64,000 nt of DNA. It comes from Zizania palustris (lineage: Eukaryota > Streptophyta > Magnoliopsida > Poales > Poaceae). The notes below the pieces were generated by a model, which saw only the letters and a program-made list of their open reading frames with translations, did not search any database and was not told the DNA's origin. Below, one piece after another: positions 1-11,837 of the stretch. Position 1 is the first letter of the stretch. Every line of letters begins with the position of its first letter. Location: contig JAAALK010000079.1 of assembly GCA_019279435.1 (NCBI GenBank), forward strand, positions 66,536,330 through 66,600,329, written 5' to 3'. The translations under genes were made by a program, and so were the position numbers.

Positions 1-728
1 CGCTGTCTCGCTTGCTTTTAATGGTTCTCCCGCGGTTAAATTTGCTTGGTTAGTATCTGCAGCCGCGGTGGAGTGGTGGGTAACCCTAGCGCCTTAGCGG
101 GACGACGATTACTTCGACTGTGTTGATTGCGTTTTGCTCGATTAGCACCTGTTGCTGCTTGCAACGGCCGGAGTTGTGGGATGGATTATGTCGAGGTTTC
201 AAGCTGTAGGAAATTGATTGTAGAGATCACCCTATGCTGGTCATGCTCGAGCACATGGCATGCATACATGTCTGCCCAAGCTTGCTCGTGCCTATCAGGA
301 TGAGGAAGTACCACGTCCAAGTGTACTCCCTTTACTAGATTCCACTGGATCAAGTCTGAAACACCTATAAGGACATAGTGATTGTGTGTGCTCAGTACTT
401 GATGTCAACAACCTGACAATGTGTATGTCAGGTATGGTTCTGGTAGGCTTGCAGGAAAGCAATGTATCAACTACCAAATGTTTAGATCCATCTTTGCTGC
501 AGCATTAGAGTCCCAGTTTATGTATGCATGCAAATGAGGTTGATCATTTGTCGGGGTCTATTCTAATTGGTACCATTTCACACAACATGCTTAATGCTTT
601 GGACCTTTTCATGTATCAACTGTCATCACAGTTTTTGTGGTTTCAATACAATAATACATAATAAGCCGTACCCTGTTGTTCTTTCAGGCCTGCTGTTAAG
701 ATGTTAATGGTGTATATTTTATCTTTAG
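1..728 (+). other. 5' part of the EFG1-like locus, probably intronic
   Basis: I find no exon I can defend here. The sequence is AT-rich and intron-like and ends in a good splice acceptor (polypyrimidine stretch then AG at 727-728) directly before the first recognisable EFG1 exon. The start codon of that gene must lie upstream, either here in an unrecognised short exon or before the window. Confidence 0.4.
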
Positions 729-2295
729 GACCTTCCTAATGAAATTAGGGCTGCTCAAGAGAAGAAACTCGAAGAACTTAAGAGGCAGCAAGAGCTTCAG
801 GATCAACTCGCTATTCAACGAACAGTAAAACATAGAGATCAGAAGATAAAATTTTCCGGTCTGCTGCACATTTTGTTTTGTTCTTATTCATGTATGATGC
901 CCTTAAACTCGACATCTGTGCTTACGATTTTGTTTGTGTTTGCTTTTGAAATTTGAAGAGAGGCGAAAGATTGAGAGGATGATCAGGCGCCTTGAGAAAT
1001 AGCAATGTTCAAATGCTGATGATGCGAGCAGTAAACTGTCAAAATTGAGAGAAGATCTTATGTATGTTAGAGTAAGCTACAGTTCTCTTTCCTCTTTACT
1101 GAATCAATATTTTGCATTAATTTACTACAATCTTGATGTGGACTACACTGATATCCTCAGTCTCACTCATAATTGATTCTTGAAATAGGTGTTCCATATT
1201 TTTATTAAATTGGATAAAATCATTATTATACTTCTAAGTTCTATCTGAACCTGCTTGAATTTCAAGCTAAAATTATACATCTTTACTCGTGCAGTTTTTC
1301 CCAAAGAATGAAAAATATGTTTCACTGTTTTCTGAAGGGAATAACCCAGATATTTTAGAGAAGAGGAATAAGTGGCGGAAACAAATCAAAGAAAATCTGA
1401 TGGCCGCTGCAGCAAATGGAAAAGACTTGGAAAACATTTGTTTGCATTATCGACTATTCAACTTACTAGATTACTTCTGTTATATTTGTATTGTTCATGC
1501 ACTTGTAGCTTTTCATTTGAAATTTGTACTGTCTTGATGGCTATATCTACTATTTCAAGTACTAAATTTTATTTTGATCAACTAACAGAGACATCAAGCG
1601 ATGATGATACCTTGGATGTGAGTGATGATGACTTCTTCATGTCTGGGAGTTCAAGTGATGAAGAGGCCGATGATGAATGGACTGACAAAAGTGCGAAGTA
1701 TGATCCTCCCTCATGTTTATTGTACTGACTACCTTCGTTTTTATGTTCCATCCAAGCATGTGACACTGTTATGTAACTATACCATTTACTCAGACAAAGG
1801 CATAATGGCATATAACTAGTAAATGAATACTTTGCTTCTCAGATAGCAATATAGCATTACAATTGGTCATCACTTACTGTTTATGGTAGTTTTTCTAAGA
1901 TTGGCCTTGTGCAGTCAGTGTAGGTTTATTTAAAAAATATCTATGGATAATACAAAATCTGCAAGTAGTCCATGAGATACTGTTCTTGTTCTATAAGTTG
2001 CCAAATGTTTTATCCAGATCTACAAGATGACACCTTTTGCGACGGAGTAGAATGAGCATGATATTTCAATAAGAAACAGTTGAAAGTACGGAGGAGTCTG
2101 TTGTTCTGTCGTGCAGTCAATTCTGGCATAATCATTATATATATATATATATTATTTTTTTTGAATGTAAACCAGTAGGAGAGGCTCCTACCGACGTTTG
2201 CAATATATAGATAAAAAATGGAGGGGTTTCAAGTACAATAGAGCACAGAGCAGGGGAAGGGGTGAGAGTACAAGGGGGGGACTAGCATAATGCGA

Positions 2296-5200
2296 TTACA
2301 GAGACGTGAGCCAGGCAAGAATGGAAGATCGTTCTTCAGCCAGGCAACAAATAGCCTGAGATACTAAAGTTATCTTGAAGAAGGAGAGCCATCCGGTGAT
2401 GCTTGCTGGCTTGGAGCGAAAGATACCGTCATTGCGACTAATCCATATTCCCCAGGCGCCAACCACAATGAGCTCCATAAAAAAAGGCCACAGAAAGTTT
2501 ACGCGGGAATCAGTAACTGTTTGGATTGGAGAAGTTCCAGTTCTCCAACGAATCCCAATCAGATCCCAGCAAGCCGAGCTAAAATCACAAGTGAAGAACA
2601 AATGATGACAAGATTCAGGCCGCTGATCGTGACAAAGAGAGCAAAAAAACCGTGGTACCAGTCGGGAGGAGGGTTTTTTTAGCCAGAAGTTCAGCAGTGT
2701 TCAGCCTATCATGGAGAAGGAGCCAGAAGAAAAACTTCAGCCTGTTGGTGCAACGGCATCGCCAAAGCCAACTGAAAACAGGTGGGGGGTTCAAATGTTG
2801 AAAGGTGGAGGCATAAAGACGGCGAGGGGTAAACGTTCCTGGACCCCAAATGAAAGACCAGGAGTCACTGAGCACAGGATTTAGGTTTAGCAGGTCAATT
2901 GCTGAGAGAAGCTGGGTGAGTTCCAGAACTGCTTCAGGGGAGAGAGGGAGGAAGAAAAGATCAATAAGCCGGGAGCTAGAACAAAAGCTTTGGATTGAGA
3001 TTTTCTTGTTTTTAGCAAAGGAGAATAGTCTGGGAAGAGAGTTGTGCAGGGGCTGATCAGACCAAATGTCAAACCAGAGGGAGACCGAAGCACCACTGGA
3101 TGGAAGAGGCCGGGAGATGCCCCTGAAAAGAGGAAGAAGGTTTAGGATTCCCCTCCACCAGGCAGAGCCTTTCTTGGGGGCAAGGTGAGGAGGGGAGGCA
3201 GAGGTGCGGTAGTGGGACCAGATCAAATGAACCCAGGGAGTGTCAAACGTATTGTAGAACTTGTCAAGTGTTTCATCATAAGAGCATTATTCTGTGCCGC
3301 CAGGTTGATGACACCCAACCCACCGTGAGACTTTGGCTGGCAAACAGTTGACCAACGAACGAGAGGGGCAGAGCCATGCGAACGGTTTCTCCAAAGGCAT
3401 CGACGACGGGCAGTATCAATGACTCGGATGACTTTTGCCGGAATTCGGTACATGCACATGGTGTAAGTGGGCATAGCCGAAAGAACTGAGTTAACAATTT
3501 GGAGCTTTCCAGCCGGGGAGAGCCAAAGAGTTGTAGCCACCAGCCGACGCTCAATTCGCGAGATTAGGGAGAAGTCCCGAACTCTCGGACGGGTGATGCC
3601 AAGAGGGAGCCCTAGATAGGGTAAAGGAAGGGATCCAATCGGGCAACCGAAAGTGGCTGTGAGGATTTGTGCTTCTGGATCTTGAATATTCAGCGGTATC
3701 ATGCAAGATTTGGTGAGATTAATCTTTAGACCCGTAAAGTTGGCGTAAGAATTCAGCAGTGCTTTGAGACAGAAGATATTTTGCTGAGAGGCTTCAGCAA
3801 AGATGATGGTATCATCTGCGTACTGAATGACTGGAAAATCGTCAGCAGAGTGACAATTCGGGGCGGCCAGCAGATTTTGAGAGTAAGCCATGTTGCAAAT
3901 GTATTGGAGAAGCTCCCCAGCCATAATAAAGAGCAGTGGAGAGAGCGGGTCACCCTGATGGACACCTCTTTTGCAGTCAAAAAATTTACCCGTTGTTCCA
4001 TTAATGAGGACTGCAGAATGAGCAGTGCTGAAGACGCTTTGAACCCACTGAACCCATTGGGGGGGGGGAAACCCAAGGAGGATAGCATGAAATAAATCGC
4101 TGAATGTTCCACAAGGTTGAATGCTTTTTCAAAGTCAAGTTTGAGGATGGCGGTCGGACTCTTGGAACGGTGGCAAACATGCGTGAATTCCAAAGTCCAG
4201 GCAAGGCAGTCTTGGATTGATCTCCCTTTGATAAAGCCATATTGGTTGTGATGAATGATTTCCCGGAGCAAAGGCTGTAACCTATTAGCCATGAGCTTCG
4301 TAATAAGCTTGATCGCAAAATTAACTAGAGAAATTGGGCGATAGTCTGAAATGCGCGAAGGCGAATCAACTTTTGGGATTAGAGTGATGAATGAGCTATT
4401 GAGAGGCCTTAGATCACAAGTCCCCTTGAAGAAGTTGTCGCAAAGATGATAGAAATCCTGCTTGATAATTGGCCAGCAGTTTTTATAGAATCTGCCATTG
4501 AAGCCATCGGGACCTGGGGCTTTGTCTTGCGGGCAAGCGCGGATAATTTCATCAATTTCAGAGGTTGAAAATGGTAAAAGGAGCCTGTTCGGGTTATGAA
4601 TTCGCCTCCAATGTAAGGGAAAGCCAAAGCCACTGTGTGAACCGGTGGAAGAGCCGAGTCGAGATAGAAAGGCATCCAACACAGCATCTGCTTTTTCCTC
4701 TTGGGTGCAGGCCTTGTGCCCATTGTCCAAAGTGAGCGAGGAGATTGTATTACGACGAGAGCGGTCCGTAGCGGTTGCATGAAAAAACTTTGTATTTTCG
4801 TCCCCTAATTGTATCCATCTAGCAATAAACCGTTGCTTCCAATAGGTTTGCATGTCTAGGAGTAGATGCTCCACTTGTAGTTTAAGAATTCTTCGGAAAT
4901 TCTGTTCCGGGGTACTGAGAAGCCTGAATTCTTCAAAAGAATCCAGGGCACCAAGAATGGTATGGCAAGCTTTAAGTTTGTTGTCAAGCCCTCCCACTTT
5001 CCTCCTCCATCTTCTGAGAGTCTTTTGTAGGGTGTTAATCCCGGAGGCAATACGTCTTGCCGGGTCCGTCAAGGTGGAGTGCCGGAGCCATGTAGATTGC
5101 ACAAGTTCTGAAAAACTGGGCTTAGAAAGCCAATAGTTCTCAAATCTGAATAGATGCGGCTTTAAGATAGTGGTGGCAATTTGGACAGCACAAGGAACGT

Positions 5201-5855
5201 GATCAGAGGTGAATCGATCTAAAGCCATTAGAGAAGTACCAGGGAAGGAAGTTGGCCGAGGTAAGACACCAGTCTAATTGAATTAAGAGTGGGTCGACCT
5301 GCATGTTGCTCCAGGTGAAGTTTCTGCCAGAGAGTGGTACCTCAAGGAGCCCCTGTGATCTGATGCAATCATTGAATCGGTGACAGTAAGCGTAGCTTGT
5401 AGCTGGTTTGTTTCTATTGTGCGGGAAGCGATACAAATTAAAATCCCCCAGAATCATCCAATCCTGTCTGTCACTTGCTAGATCCAGATTCCGCAACCAT
5501 TCGATGAAGAGAGATTTCCTAGGTTCACGACAAGGGCCATTAGACAAGGCGGTAAAGGCGACGGTAATTTGAAAGGAGCCGCAGGAGACAACCACACCAG
5601 AGAAGCGGGACCCCATCCATCCAATAATAATACCACCTGAGGCACCAGAGGCGGGGCAGTAGGCAAATTTGTCGAAGCGTTAGGGGCGAATTTGCGCACA
5701 GTCGAGTTGTCTGTGACAGTGAGTTTTGTCTCCTGAAGACAGTATATGGAGTAACCTTTATTTTGGAGAATGGACCGAACCGCCGAGTGTTTTCTAGGTG
5801 AGTTCAGCCCACGGATATTCCAGCTTAAAATGTCCCAGCTAACGTGTCTGACCAT
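2296..5855 (-). pseudogene. LINE ORF2 (AP endonuclease, reverse transcriptase, zf-RVT), frameshifted
   Basis: ORF2 nicks target DNA and primes reverse transcription there. The start at 5855 (MVRHVSWDILSWNIRGLNS) is typical of the endonuclease, followed by CLQETK (catalytic Glu), GDFN and SDH motifs. The reverse transcriptase shows APGPDGF, LIPK, DYRPISL, KLDFEKAF (first catalytic Asp), QYADDT (YADD box) and LPYLGLPLG. The C-terminus has the zf-RVT-type region and reads to a stop at 2296. It is spread over several frames. One break lies in the endonuclease near 5600-5700. A second falls exactly at a run of ten G at 4059-4068, where GFPPPNGF switches frame. A third lies near 3900. The usual AFD after LDFEK is AFN here. 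The breaks make it inactive; the G-run could alternatively be a sequencing error. Confidence 0.8.
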
Positions 5856-6239
5856 GGTGAAGGAGCGCTATCGAGCATAAAAGTCCCAAGAGCCAAGATC
5901 CGGGACGCGGAGGAAAAAGGAAATAGAGCATAACCAGCAATAATCCCAACATAAACAGTCTAACCACAACCGCAGAGATCAAAGTGCAGTTCAGGGATCC
6001 AACAAAAGGCCACAAACGTCCAAAGCGATAAGTGAAAGGGTGCAAAAGGTGGGTCACACAAGACCACAGAGTCCACAAAAGAAGACACCAGGCGCATCTA
6101 CTCCAAGCACGGGCCGGAGCATCACTGAGACTGTTCCGCTGCATGAGCATCTGTTGGCACGTCCAAAGTTGGGGCAAGCCGGGTGTCCGCCGAGTGGTCC
6201 CGCTGGAGCTCGTCCACCGAAACTTGTGCTGCAAGTAAC

Positions 6240-8099
6240 CACAATAGTGGGTTGCACTATGTTGTATCTGTTCAATAGAGAGGGGTGCATGAGCCATACC
6301 CGCCAAAGAAGCCTGAGCAAAGTCCTGAATATTTGGCTCAGCTGACAGTTCTAGCCTTGAGGGGCCCGCAGATGAATGATCCTGTATCGAAGAGTTAGAG
6401 CACTGTTTGCATGCAAAAGAAACCCTAAAACCACCCTGCCTGTTTCGGATTCTGGCACTCCGGCGAAGTCCCAAAGCAGAAACACTTACAGCTGATGAAC
6501 GATGTGCAGCAGAAACAGTCTGATGGGCTCGCCGCTTGTACACAATAGTAGTCTGGGGCCGCAGGGACTTGTAGCTGGATTCAGCTTGCGGTGAGTGAAC
6601 TGCCTTCGACTTCCCTTTAACAGAAGCAGTAGTTGAACCACTGGTAGGCTGGTTTGAAACCCCTGACATCTGAGCACTCACTGCCTCTTGTGGATGGTCT
6701 GCCTGCAGTGTCGGAGCTTGTTGGACAAGCCACCCTTCCCAGGCGGCATCAGCCTCGACTGGCTCATCAAGAATGTGATCCACATGTGGTTCTTCATCCT
6801 GCCCCACATCTGCCGGGAAGGCTCCTTGGACCATCTGCTCATCAACCCACTGTTGGACCCATTTCGGCTCCCCGGGAAAGACTTCCCCGTGGAATGGGTG
6901 AGGATTCCCCCCATTCGGTGGCAAGTCATCTTCATCAAGAGGAAACCGGTCTGCAAAATCGTTATTGAGGATGTAGACGGGAAAGGTACAGGACCTTCCT
7001 TCCCCGTCCATGGAGTGGCAGGATTTAATAGTTAGGCTACGGGGAATGTCGATCGGGTTATCATAAAGGACCTTGAGCATAACCCGAGCCATACTAGGGT
7101 CTTCTGAGTGCCAGTAAAGGAGTTTTCCAAAGGACGCCACAACTTGTTCCAGGAAGGAAATTTCCTTAAAATCTAATGGGTATGCCAAAAACATAATCCA
7201 GCCTATGCGAGCAGCAGGAGAGTTTCTATGATTCGGGGTCTCGTCATGCTTCACAAAGTTAATCATTCTTTCTCCTATCCAGTAGGGAGCCGAAGCCACT
7301 AGGCAATCCCGCTGGAAAATGCTACCCATCTTGAAAATACCCACGCCAATAGGGTAATACTGAAGCGTTGCACGTGATATTGCAATACCTGAGTAATGTA
7401 GTGGTGGATGAGGGGCACAAGGTCATGCTGTTCCTGGGTAGACATGTGTGCGCCTGCAGTAGCGATTGCAACGTCCTCATTCCTCTTCACCACCTGCCCG
7501 GTCAAAGAAACAGTTCCCCGGCGTCGACGGAGTTGACCTCCGCCATCTGAGAGTACTCCCCCTCGAGCAATGAAGGGGAATGGGTCTACTGGGAAGTTGG
7601 CCATTGACGGGGACGAGCGAGGCCAAGGTTTAGGGTTCTGCGGCAAGAAAGGAACTAAAGCGAGGGAATGGGTTTCACAAGGAGGGGAAACCGGAGAGGG
7701 TGGCGGGGAAATAGCAGCCGGAGGGTCCGAGGGATTGGAAGCGGCACTAGGCAGCCGCCCAGGGAGGCCAGGATCATGATTACTAGACGGAGAAGCGTGC
7801 TGGCATTTAATGCGACAGACCTTCGAGGCGACGTGAGGGACAATTTGCTTTCTGCGATCAGAGACCTTAGACATGTCGCAGTGTAAACGTCTAAAAATAT
7901 GCTTAGTCAAGATGGTACTAGTCACAGCGGAGCGCTCGAAGCAGCGGCCATGGGAAGAAGCGACAGGAGGTGACTGCAAGCCTTGGAGAGTGGACGAAAC
8001 AAAAGGGCCCAGGAGCGAGGGGAGATCTCTGCGGGCGAGGAAGAGATCCCGCCGAGAGGGACGAGGGGGGTGAATAGGGACTAGGATTGAGCCTAACAA
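6240..8099 (-). pseudogene. LINE ORF1 (gag-like RNA-binding protein), frameshifted
   Basis: This is the grass LINE ORF1 protein, expected to bind element RNA. A likely start is the Met at 7604 (MANFPVDPFPF); an open frame extends upstream to 8099. The protein is readable to about 7330, where the frame changes; it resumes with MGIFKMGSIFQRD, then a conserved block containing AYPLDFKEISFLEQVVASF (about 7150) and LPPNGGNPHPFHGEVFPGEP (about 6900). The C-terminal part is low-complexity with basic patches. The frame stays open to 5839 but the last part looks non-coding. The break near 7330 removes function. Assignment rests on my recognition of the grass LINE ORF1 pattern and on its position directly upstream of the endonuclease. 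Confidence 0.6.
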
Positions 8100-8763
8100 T
8101 TCAAATCATATGGTATAGGGCAGTAGAAGCATTTTATTAATGCTGGACCGCTGGAGTATGTTTACATGCATATGTCACTATATCACAGTCCTAACAATTT
8201 TCTCCTTACTAATTTGTCTGCATGGATCATAAGCTTGTAAATTGTCCTAAAGTCTCTTATATTAATGTTGTAGTTAATCTAAAATCTACAGCAGGGCTCA
8301 CATGCCATAGTAATATGCAGCTGCATAAAATCTTAATTTTACTAATTTTATGCAGGGAACCAACTTCCAGTGCTTCAGGTAAGGTGACATCCAGCATGTC
8401 AAGCAAAGAAAAGAACCAGGTTATTCTCTCTCTACTGGTGTTTCAACTTACAAACATCTTCCAAATTCCAACAGGCTGATTTTCCTTGCATTTAATCTCA
8501 TTTTTTATGCTTTTTAGCGGCAGAGAGATGCTCGAGTTCTTATGCCACCACCTCGTTCATTAGCACCAAACAGAACTAGACCAGTGGAGAAACATGTGGT
8601 ATCCAGTTCAAGCAATACTTCAAATAGCACAAGTGGTGTCTCTTTCAAAAATAGGATAGCATCAAATCTGCCTGGAGATCACAACAGCAACCTGAGTTCA
8701 AATTCCGATGCTCATAAACCACGTCGCAGAAGGATACATAGGAAGAAAAGGAAGCTGGTATAA

Positions 8764-10724
8764 ACTTTGCACCCATGTTGTAAACTTAGTTATATGTTTT
8801 TCTTCATGATATCCATCTTCTTCTTCAACGCCTTTCATTCCCAAGCAAGTTGGGTGGGGTAGACTAGAATTGAAATCAAAACTTGGGTTCCATCTCCATT
8901 TGTAGTTAGGTTTTCCATTGATTCCCCAAGCCTATCACAACCTTTTAAGGAAAAGAGACCATCCCTGCTCTTTTACTAGGGCTTGGGACCTGCTATGTCG
9001 AGACAACATAGGTGGAGTGACAAAAATAATTGATGTTTTCTTTTCAATTTTTTATGTCTTGCTTTCTAAAGTTCATTAATGTGATTCAATATTCAAGTGC
9101 AAGCTCTACCAATATTATCAGAATACGACCTTCTGCATAAATTATATTTCTAATTATGGTCCCTTGGACATTTTGTGTGAAATATGTGCTTTTAGTCTTT
9201 TAGATATCGAGTTATATCTTAATTGTAGCGAAAATTAATTTTATATGGTTGTTTACAAACACCTTTTAAGGATTTTGTAGACAGTCAAATATTATTTGCA
9301 ATAATGTGTTCCATAGCGAGTGAAGATCAATACAAACAGTGACAATATTGAAACCTAAACAACATGGGTATTGTTTTTAAGGCTACAACAAGGAAATCTT
9401 TCCATGCGATGTGTGTATAGCTCCAAGTTAGTTATGCTTGAGTTTTTTTTTTGCACAAGTTGGTGACTCGTTGGAAGCAGGAAAATCTTCTTGCTGCATG
9501 ATGTGTGTATAACTGTAAGTTGGTTATGGTTGTCCTTTTTTAGCACAAGTTGATGATACCATTAGGAAGAGTAACTTAGTTGGTTTGCTTTGTAGAATGT
9601 CTGCATGAGCAAAACATTGGCATGCGATGTCAGTTTTTTTGCTTCCATGTTATTTATTGTCATGCTACCTGTCCATCTCGACAGGCATGAATATTCTGGA
9701 GGGGTGAGGTGGAAGCTGATATTATTCCTGCACCAGAGCTTGTCCTAAGGCTGGTTACTACCAAATGATGATCACACAGTACGTGTGCCTGAGGAAGTTA
9801 TTGATTTCATGTTCCTTCACTTGATGTAAAAAGAATCGCTTGCCATCCATTTCTTTTACAGTAGCTCTACCGGTCCAAAAGGCGCCGATTAACTGGATGC
9901 ATGCTCGTCTTTACCAAGAAGCCGTGCTTTTGTCATCTTCCACCACCAATTCATGGTACCTGAAAGTTGTAACTGTGATTTAAGGGCAGGTCCATGAATT
10001 CAGTATTTCTGTACATAGTGATTCTTGTCGGAAGGCACGCTTTTATCATTGCTAGGCTGTGAGCGGTTGGCCTTGTCTGCTCCCAGCTCTGAGATTACAT
10101 GACCTGTAAGGATGATATGGGTGTTGAATTGTCTCCCTACTGTCTGATCTATCATGTGGGTCTAGTTCACGATGTCTGTAGCACAAGCATATTCTCCTAT
10201 CACTTTACAAGGAGTCTCTCACTGCGTTGTTGTCACACAGTTTTTACCCGGCAATGGTGCAGTGCAGCTACATTATCCTGTCCTTTGCCGGCATTTCATC
10301 CAGGATTTCTCGTGCAGGTGCAGCCATGGCATGTGGAGGTCCCGGTCATGCGTGGCCAGTGCAGCGTGGCATTCTGGCTGCAGTAAAGCTCCAGGTGCCA
10401 TCGTTGTCAGTGGGGCTCCTCTGCATCCTGTGCTGTGCTGTGCTCTGCTCTCCTTATGGTGTGTCGCCATTCGATGCATGTTCTTTCGATTTGCACGCAT
10501 AGCTGCCGTGCATTTGGACGCTTCTGCTGCGTGCGTGCCCTTGATCGTTATGTGACGTCTTTGTTATTCTTTTTAAGCGTGCACGCTGTGCAAAACTAAG
10601 CATGAACTTTGGGAATCGACGCTTCCATGTCTCCGGCTCTCTGGAAAAATTGAATGCGTGCCTGTGCAGTTTCTGGCAGGAGCCATTGATATCACTCAAG
10701 AGGGTTGCGCAACCAACGGCCACG
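8764..10724. other. 3' flank of the EFG1-like locus and intergenic DNA
   Basis: No coding region can be supported. The first few hundred bases are the probable 3' UTR. The rest is AT-rich with T/A runs and short open frames of atypical composition. Between about 9420 and 9560 two similar stretches (both containing the words gcacaagttg and tgtgtgtata) suggest a small local duplication. Confidence 0.4.
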
Positions 10725-10991
10725 CACTACAACAAAACAGAACATTTTTGTCGGTCAATTCAACTTTCGTCGGTTTTTCAAAACGCTGACGGAAGTTAAA
10801 TAACTTTTGTCGGCCTACAGCAGCCAACGGAAGTTAAGGGATGTGTATCCCCAACCCCGCGCGCGTATACAGGGAAACCTAATCCCCTGTACACGCACGC
10901 ATCCCCGGCCCCAACTACTCCCATCGCTGACGAAAGTTAGCCTTTTGCCGACGGAAGTTAGCTTCTTCCGTCGGCCTGGATTGTTGTAGTG
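10725..10991. mobile_element. CACTA-type MITE (non-autonomous), 267 bp, TSD ACG
   Basis: The element begins CACTACAACAA and ends TTGTTGTAGTG, a perfect 11-bp terminal inverted repeat of the CACTA class. It is flanked by a 3-bp direct repeat ACG on both sides, the target duplication length of CACTA (En/Spm) transposons. Inside are several copies of a short word of the type ttTGTCGG / CCGACGGAAGTTA in both orientations, resembling the subterminal repeats that CACTA transposases bind. There is no coding capacity; it would depend on an autonomous relative. Confidence 0.88.
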
Positions 10992-11837
10992 ACGCACAGG
11001 TGATCTGATTCTCCATCAGGTAGAGCAGTATTGTTGCGCTGGTGAGAGTGTGTCCATTGATGCCAGATTTGTTGGGGTTAACCGACAGTAGATGTGTGAT
11101 TGATTGCGAGAATTAAAGCAGAACTCTAAACGAGCTCACTGAGATCTGACGCTTTGAAATGCTTGTCGTTCCTCCTACTACTGAACTTCGAAGGCATATG
11201 CAAGAAAAAAGAGAAACAACAGCTACTGGAAAGAGAAGATTGGGAAAGAGCATTTTGTTGTGACAAATTCTCTCTTGAGAGTTAAAATCAATGCTAGTTT
11301 TTTTTTTGTTATGATTCTTGGTCATCATCAGCATTCAGCAGACACAAACACAAAAGGGAAGAATGACCAAATTTCAAGTCAAGATTCCCTTTCATTCTGT
11401 TAATATTTTTTCCCTCCAGCTCTCAGCTGATTTCTTCAGTGATACACAGAAGAAAAGCTTAAATGAAAAAGAAAGTCATGGACACGCAGATCTGATCGGT
11501 TGTTCTTCCGACGATAAGTCTGCTAGATTATTCTGTATGTACGAGTGCAGGCGTGCATGCAGCTCTGCTCGATCCTGGCGACATCGTACAACAACTGAAT
11601 CCTGAACCGCAGCTTAGAATTCAGATTTCAGATCCTTCTCACGTACGTAGAACACGATGCATCCACGTCTGCCAATCTCTGGTGTGGTCTGTCTGATCTA
11701 GCTAGGAAGCTAGCTATGTTCATGCTCACAGATCGCTATGCATCTCTCATGCATGGAGCTCGATCACGAGACCGACGGTTCAGTTCCAACTTGTGCAAAA
11801 CTTCCTTCGTCCAGCTCGACGTCGCTCGATCTCCGAA
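10992..11837. other. Intergenic and 3' UTR of the Aux/IAA gene
   Basis: The part nearest 11838 is probably the 3' UTR of the minus-strand Aux/IAA gene. No other gene or repeat could be supported. Confidence 0.4.

Larger units (their letters stand above)
2153..8100 (-). mobile_element. Near full-length LINE (non-LTR retrotransposon), inactive
   Basis: A plant L1-type LINE lies antisense in the EFG1-like intron. In its own direction it starts near 8100 and runs through ORF1, then ORF2 (endonuclease, reverse transcriptase, zinc-binding C-terminus). It ends in an A-rich tail, seen on the + strand as a T run at 2154-2162 next to an (AT)n stretch. ORF1 and ORF2 both contain frameshifts, so it cannot mobilise itself. 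I could not identify a convincing target-site duplication: the (AT)n at the tail end obscures it. Being intronic and antisense, it need not by itself have destroyed the host gene. Confidence 0.85.
729..8763 (+). pseudogene. EFG1: EFG1-like rRNA-processing protein, decayed, with a LINE in an intron
   Basis: EFG1-family proteins are small nucleolar, coiled-coil factors needed for 18S rRNA maturation. Exons read by splice signals and frame: 729-858, 959-1071, 1295-1430, 1589-1697, 8356-8419, 8518-8763 (stop TAA). Family motifs are clear: LPNEIRAAQEKKLEELKRQ in the first exon, RRKIERMIRRLEK in the second, FFPKNEKYVSLF in the third, then an acidic Ser/Asp segment (DVSDDDFFMSGSSSDEE) and a basic C-terminus (RRRRIHRKKRKL). 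Two lesions argue against a working gene. A TAG stop at 1000-1002 interrupts the second exon right after RRLEK. The donor expected after base 1430 reads AA instead of GT, and the only nearby GT would create a TAG at the junction. The intron 1698-8355 holds a LINE. The N-terminus is not seen. A misread or an allele with alternative splicing remains possible. Confidence 0.75.

Noticed and set aside
2100..2165. LINE target-site duplication
   Set aside because: Compared the A-tail flank (around gcataatcattat) with the 5' flank (around caaatcatatggtat). Only short AT-rich similarity, not a convincing direct repeat.
10099..10555. Overlapping Cys-rich ORFs
   Set aside because: Three frames open at once, no start context, no family resemblance; likely chance in a T/G/C-balanced segment.
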